From contig NC_045129.1 in NCBI RefSeq assembly GCF_007655135.1, positions 33,295,122-33,359,121 on the forward strand: 64,000 bases of DNA, read 5' to 3'. This DNA is from Punica granatum (taxonomy: Eukaryota; Streptophyta; Magnoliopsida; Myrtales; Lythraceae). Every line of letters starts with the position of its first letter. Positions within the stretch are counted from its first letter, which is position 1. The notes under the pieces are model-generated. The model was not told the origin of the DNA and did no database searches. It was given only the letters and a program-made list of their open reading frames with translations. Shown in pieces: positions 59,046-64,000 of this stretch. The translations under genes were made by a program, and so were the position numbers.

Positions 59046-59340
59046 GTGTTTGATAAATTAAGTGTTTAAAAATTAAAAACTTAATTAGTTGAGGGATGAA
59101 ATGTATACGAGTTGGGGAGAAACGATGAGGATGAGAAAAATTTTGTGAGGAGTAAAGAGTATTAATATGACTTATTTCATTTAGTCAATTTTTATTTATT
59201 TATTTCATTAAGTGATTTTCTACTTAATGATTAAGTAGTTTGGGTCTTCATCTCTCATCTTTCTCTAATTCTTCTATTCACTTTCTCTTATAACTAACTT
59301 TTCAACATTTATTTAAATAAGTTGAAACAGACACACACTC
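59046..59340. mobile_element. MITE with TGTTTGATA-type ends
   Basis: The left end GGTGTTTGATAAATTAAGTG and the right end AAATAAGTTGAAACAGACAC are loosely inverted. The AT-rich interior has no frame. Confidence 0.45.
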
Positions 59341-59831
59341 GTAGCTAGCGACCCAACTCATCTCTAAGGATACCTCAGCTGTCGCTTGCTAGTCCCAGGT
59401 TTCCTTTTGCCGCACTGTCCGTTTTAAGCTTGTGCCATCCATTTGGATCAAAATACGCTACCTTTTTTATATTCTCCACAAGTATTATCCAAATGTAGTA
59501 GATTTCTAGTGTTGAAACATTGGATTCATGGATGTATAGCTTAAAGGATATCTAACAAAGATAGAAAAGGTTTATGATCGTGGGTCTCGCTTCTAATAAA
59601 ACCTGTGACATGGTTTACAAAATCAGCATATGGAATGACGATCGAGTGAACTGTTCCTGACCTTCTGTAACCCAACAAATTGGATATCTATGTATTTTAT
59701 ATTAAGTTGACCACAGGCTCATATTTTTTTATTTAATGTCCGTCCTGAGAACGGATGAACTACCTTTTATAGTAATACCATTTATAGTTTATTTATTTTT
59801 TTGGCCGGATGTATAGTTTAATTAGGGGAAA

Positions 59832-60165
59832 AAGATTTTTTTTTGGATCCTATAAATTTCACATTCAATCACTTTTGATCCTATAAGATTCAAAACTACT
59901 GAATAAATTCTATACATTTACTTCTTAAGACAATTTCGATCCGATAAGTGTTAAAAAAGACATTTTTGGTCATATAAATTGACTTTCAATTAAAATGTGA
60001 TCCTATAAATTTTAAAAAAGAAAGACATTTTTGGTCATATAAATCACAAAATGGACAAAAATTGCCATACGAAGCAAGCGTATAGGACTATTTCAGCACT
60101 TTTAAAATTTAGATGATCAAAATTGATTGAGGGCTAAACTTATCGGATAAAAAACGTCTTCTGTT
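59832..60165. repeat. Diverged foldback element with internal duplication
   Basis: The ends GGATCCTATAAATTTCACAT and AAACTTATCGGAT are loosely inverted. GACATTTTTGGTCATATAAA occurs twice, near 59,968 and 60,028. Confidence 0.5.
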
Positions 60166-60562
60166 TAATTAATTTAAAAAAAAATGCAATTTGCAGTTTG
60201 TCGGCTAGGCCTACCCTGACTGACATATACATTATGTTATAGAACATGATATATGCTATTAATATCTAACAAATAAGTCATGATGAGATGAATGGTACAA
60301 AGAGGGAAATGATATTTCAAAAAAAAAAACCTGAAATTTGTATATTTTTGGAGTATAATTTAGTATGAACACTTGTTGTTTAGATCGATGTTAAAATGCA
60401 AGAATCTGGAGTAATCTTCATAATCGGGAAAAAATAAACTTGGGCGCTATTTATCAACTTATTATTATCAGCAACAAATGAAAATATTTCGCACCAAGAC
60501 GCGTTTTTCTTTAGTGAATATTGACTGGAATTTATGTGAATATAATTAAATAGTGAAATAAT

Positions 60563-60604
60563 TTATAATATAATATAATATAATATAATATAATATAATA
60601 ATAT
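60563..60604. repeat. (ATAAT)n microsatellite
   Basis: About seven units of TATAA/ATAAT followed by an imperfect unit. Confidence 0.85.
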
Positions 60605-60634
60605 ATAAATACATAAAAAAAATGTATATTTAGC

Positions 60635-61075
60635 TTTTTTTTTTGTGTGAATAATATCATTATATTGATGCAAACTTAACTTGTAACGGATAACCGACAT
60701 GACCATCGGCGGACACAGACACTGGGCTGCCAATCATAGGATCAGCCACTTGACTACCAACTAAGAAAATAAACACACCAACAAAGATCGGGTCCGATTG
60801 AACAAGATCCGACCTACCCTTGTCGGGGTAATCACGAATCTTGGAGCGCGTTATAGCAAGGATGGGGCGTGAGAGTAGCATAGTGGAGAAGCGGCGGAGG
60901 ATCGGTGAAACAACGGTGGAGTGTTGGTGGCGGAGCGGTCTCCGAGAAGTATCGGTAGGATGCTAGGTTTCAGAGGGGAAGGGGTTTGGGTAAGGATGAT
61001 GATATTACCAACTCCGTTTGTTGACTTGTTCTGGGCCCTATCTTCCTTAGCCGCTCTGCGATCCTTCATGGGAGA
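60635..61075 (-). mobile_element. Possible poly(A)-tailed retroelement fragment
   Basis: A T run at 60,635-60,644 is followed on the plus strand by GTGTGAATAATATCATTATA and a GC-richer body that stands out from the AT-rich surroundings. The layout resembles the retroelements at 18-27 kb but with little direct similarity. No target duplication found. Confidence 0.4.
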
Positions 61076-61234
61076 CCACCATGTACCAACTACTAGTTGA
61101 AAACTAAGAGCTATACAAGAAAATTACATTTTGAACGACCAATAGCCATATTTTTTTAATTTTCCCATGAAGCCGTCTCAATTTTTTTTAGTAATATTGC
61201 ATAAATAAATAAAAATAATCTGTGAAGAGATCCC

Positions 61235-61243
61235 TATATAAAG
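61235..61243 (+). promoter_or_regulatory. TATA box of the third extensin gene
   Basis: TATATAAAG 98 bp upstream of the ATG at 61,333. It excludes the in-frame GTG at 61,222 as a start because that lies upstream of the promoter element. Confidence 0.8.
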
Positions 61244-61332
61244 CGCTAGCACCTAGCCCTTTCCGTATCCATCATACGTACAACTCGCCCTTCCTAGCTA
61301 ATAATACAAGTTATTTAGTAGCAAAGAAAATC

Positions 61333-62553
61333 ATGGGAAGTATCGGGCAGTCGAGGCACTGGCCTCGACTAGTCTATCTTGCGGCATTTTGCCTCATAGC
61401 CACCACCGTAGCTGCGGAGCAGAATCCTTACACCTATGGTTCCCCATACGTCTCGCCATCCTCCTCACCACCGCCACCATATGTTCATAAATCTTCTTCA
61501 CCTCCTTCTCCATCCCCTCTTCCTCCTTACATCTATAAGTCTCCACCGCCGCCATCTCCATCACCTCCACCTCCGTACCTCTACAAGTCACCTCCACCTC
61601 CGTACCTCTACAAGTCACCACCACCTCCGGTGAAGTCTCCTCCTCCTGCCTACATTTACAAGTCACCACCACCTCCTAAGAAATCACGGCCTCCACCCTA
61701 CGTTTACAAGTCTCCCCCACCACCTTCTCCATCACCTCCACCTCCACATATTTATAAGTCACCACCACCTCCTAAGAAGTCACCGCCTCCTCCCTATGTT
61801 TATAAGTCTCCACCGCTGCCTTCCCCATCGCCGACTCCCCCATATGTTTACATGTCACCAACACCTCCAAAGAGTTCACCACCGCCTCCTTATGTTTACA
61901 AGTCTCCACCATTGCCGTCTCCTCCCTACATTTACAAGTCACCACCACCACCTTCGCCATCTCCGCCTCCTCCATACATTTATAAGTCACCACCACCTCC
62001 TAAGAAGTCAGCACCTCCTCCGTATGTTTACAAGTCTCCCCCTCCACCTTCACCATCACCACCCCCTCCATACATTTATAAGTCACCTCCACCTCCTAAG
62101 AAGTCACCACCTCCTCCTTATGTTTATAAGTCTCCCCCACCCCCTTCACCATCACCACCTCCTCCCTATGTTTACAAGTCTCCGCTGCCACCTTCCCCAT
62201 CGCCGCCGCCTCCCTACATTTATAAATCACCAACACCTCCTAAAAAGTCGCCACCTCCTCCATATGTATACAAGTCTCCACCACCACCATCCCTATCACC
62301 ACCACCTCCATATATTTACAAATCAACAGCACCTCCGAAGAATTCACCGCCTCCTCTTTATGTTTACAAGTCTCCACCTCCACCCTCGCCATCGCCACTG
62401 CCGCCATATGTTTACAAGTCTCCGCCGCCGCCATCGCCTTCACCACCACCTCGTCATATTTACAAATCATCACCGCTTCAAGTGAAGTCGCCAACTCCTC
62501 CGGCATACTATTATAAGTCTCCGCCTCCACCACCACCGAAGCGCTCCTACTAG
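61333..62553 (+). CDS. EXT: Classical extensin, 406 aa
   Basis: The ATG at 61,333 starts MGSIGQSRHWPRLVYLAAFC, a signal peptide ending in IATTVAA (cleavage likely after residue 28), then EQNPYTYGSPYV. The mature chain is built from 16-residue units SPPPPSPSPPPPYIYK/YVYK alternating with SPPPPKKSPPPPYVYK. Variants include STAPPKNSPPPLYVYK and SPTPPKSSPPPPYVYK. It ends SPPPPPPKRSY. The unit alternation is like the last third of the first extensin, but there are more substitutions (LPP, TPP, NSPPP), so repeat homogenisation is weaker. Expected in the cell wall as a tyrosine-cross-linked glycoprotein. Single exon, no breaks. Closest in its signal peptide and leader to the middle pseudogene. Confidence 0.95.
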   Translation: MGSIGQSRHWPRLVYLAAFCLIATTVAAEQNPYTYGSPYVSPSSSPPPPYVHKSSSPPSPSPLPPYIYKSPPPPSPSPPPPYLYKSPPPPYLYKSPPPPVKSPPPAYIYKSPPPPKKSRPPPYVYKSPPPPSPSPPPPHIYKSPPPPKKSPPPPYVYKSPPLPSPSPTPPYVYMSPTPPKSSPPPPYVYKSPPLPSPPYIYKSPPPPSPSPPPPYIYKSPPPPKKSAPPPYVYKSPPPPSPSPPPPYIYKSPPPPKKSPPPPYVYKSPPPPSPSPPPPYVYKSPLPPSPSPPPPYIYKSPTPPKKSPPPPYVYKSPPPPSLSPPPPYIYKSTAPPKNSPPPLYVYKSPPPPSPSPLPPYVYKSPPPPSPSPPPRHIYKSSPLQVKSPTPPAYYYKSPPPPPPKRSY

Positions 62554-62934
62554 ACCAGTGTCGCCTCTTCAAAGGCTGTAGTAATTACTTCAAAGGCTGA
62601 AGTAATTAACAATCAAGAGCACAATATCTTCCTCGTTTTCATCAATTATTATTAATTTATTGCCACTGTTTTAACTTTTTTTTAATTCTCATTTTAAATA
62701 ATAATGCGTTTTTTCAGTACCCAAAAATAAAATAATATACACTTCGTAATGAAGGGGTCCCTATATATGTAAAGCTTGTTTTTTTTTTTCGCTGAATATA
62801 TGTAAAGCTTGTTATATCATCACTTCAAGTGTTCGGAATCCTTCTCATAAATAAATAAATAAATATATATATATATATGGTGTATTCTATAATTTTCGGT
62901 TACTGAGCATAATTTTGAATCTAATATAATGAAA
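62554..62934. other. 3' flank of the third extensin
   Basis: AGGCTGTAGTAATTACTTCA is followed by AGGCTGAAGTAATTAA, a small local duplication just past the stop. A 3'UTR-like ATATCTTCCTCGTTTTCA follows, as in the other extensins. Confidence 0.55.
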
Positions 62935-63047
62935 TAAAAATTCTAACAACTAATAAATGGGTACATATAGTCCTACAACGAATATCAAATATGGAACTTT
63001 TTTATTATCACTTATCAAATAAGAACATACACCACTGCGCTACTCTG
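62935..63047 (-). mobile_element. Short tRNA-related SINE, diverged copy
   Basis: CGAATATCAAATATGGAAC and CACCACTGCGCTACTCTG parallel the copies at 33,746 and 57,476. No clear duplication. Confidence 0.4.
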
Positions 63048-64000
63048 TATTTGATTCATATCGTGTATTCTTTTTTGTTAATACAAGCAAACAAATTTCG
63101 TAAATTCTGAATTCAATTTTACGCTGTTCTCTTGTTCCATTAAGCCACATGATACTTCTCAAGAAATAATGTTTCCTAAAAACTGCTTCGTATCGAGTGT
63201 AATAATATATGGGGAGCTGCCAGATGATATAGGGAATGGAGTTATGATAATCAAGAACATGTTTGCCATGAAAGTGTTATTAATTTGAAACCTCGATATG
63301 AAGTATAGCATGGACATACGATATAGTATTCCTGAATATATTTTCGATATATGTTCGTGATAATTGATCAGTACGAGCTTATATCTCACAATTAGGAACT
63401 TAGAATTAGTCACAACGATTACTTCAAATGGATCGAGAGGTGTTTCTATGCTTATAATTAATGAAAAACTAATTAAGCACAAAGGTACAAATTTCTAGCT
63501 CCAAAAATTCACCGAAAAAGAAAATTCCCAAAAATTTGTGCAAGTAGCAGAACATGCGTATTCTTCGTAGATGGTTCATGAGATCGACAACGGTAGCCGA
63601 GTCAAAGAGATTAGTCTTGAAATTTCCTCCCTTACCTAATCATAGGCGGCTAATTAGATTGCCTCTTTCTTTCTCTCTCTGCGTATTATGTTTTTCTGCT
63701 TTATTTTAAGCAAAAAGAAAAAGAAGAGAAGTCGCGTAAAGATGCTAGACGGGGTGCAGTTTGAATTATTGTCACTATTTACAAGGCATTACCATGACAA
63801 ATTAATCAGGACTTACCAGTCCAAATTGACCGGAGTTATCACATGGATTACTACAACAAAGCATTCAGTTTTTTCACGTACGTTGCAGATACCATCTTGA
63901 GCATAACCTTCTTTCTGTGTTACATGGAGTCATGTGGTACTTCCCGAAGGATTGAACGTGGCAAATGAAACTAATGAAATCTATAATGCAATACGCATTG
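63048..64000. other. Intergenic, no gene seen
   Basis: AT-rich. Open frames at 63,159-63,482 and 63,688-63,900 have no recognisable motif. Confidence 0.55.

Noticed and set aside
61222..61332. N-terminal extension of the third extensin from 61,222
   Set aside because: It begins with GTG and lies upstream of the TATA box. The signal peptide starts at the ATG at 61,333.

Overview
This is a stretch of nuclear genome from a flowering plant, almost certainly a eudicot. The genes have GT-AG introns. There are plastid transit peptides, classical extensins with SPPPP and YVYK/YIYK repeats, a SIAMESE-RELATED cell-cycle inhibitor, and a plant PPR-DYW relic. The spacers are AT-rich and full of plant-type MITEs, SINEs, LINE 3' ends and LTR elements. 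The species cannot be fixed from sequence alone.

Left part (1-9.3 kb): the first exon of a plastid-targeted protein runs off the left edge on the minus strand. It is followed by a small two-exon gene for a plastid protein with one membrane helix (3,855-4,764, minus). Next is a decayed copy of plastid serine hydroxymethyltransferase (5,868-8,674, minus). That copy keeps eleven coding exons but carries stops, frameshifts and small deletions.

Middle (9.3-43 kb): mostly repeats, with three genic loci. These are an SMR-type CDK inhibitor (21,697-22,095, minus), a broken DYW-type PPR gene resembling Arabidopsis At3g14330 (28,140-30,043, plus), and an intact two-RRM protein of hnRNP F/H type (30,488-31,249, minus, with a 5'UTR intron). 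Two inserts at 22.9-24.7 and 25.9-27.3 kb share a 3' segment, end in poly(A), and have perfect target-site duplications of 15 and 16 bp. A third copy lies inverted at 18.0 kb. A 5.2-kb TG...CA unit with a GTAAT duplication (34,818-40,023) looks like a giant solo LTR and contains a 162-bp tandem repeat.

Right part (43-62.6 kb): an extensin cluster of three co-oriented tandem paralogues. Each has a TATA box 93-100 bp upstream of an MG-start signal peptide. The outer two (43,067-45,082 and 61,333-62,553) are intact. The middle one is split right after its signal peptide by a 6.5-kb PIF/Harbinger-like element (48,901-55,399, TSD ATA), which itself contains a degenerate Ty3/gypsy retrotransposon (49,183-54,702). 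The remaining repeat domain has also decayed.

The genes do not form a pathway. The organising features are tandem duplication of cell-wall genes, pseudogenisation of organelle-function genes, and heavy nested transposition. I saw no clearly new molecular system. The best candidates for undescribed biology are the poly(A)-tailed retroelement family, the giant LTR-like unit, and the uncharacterised plastid membrane protein.
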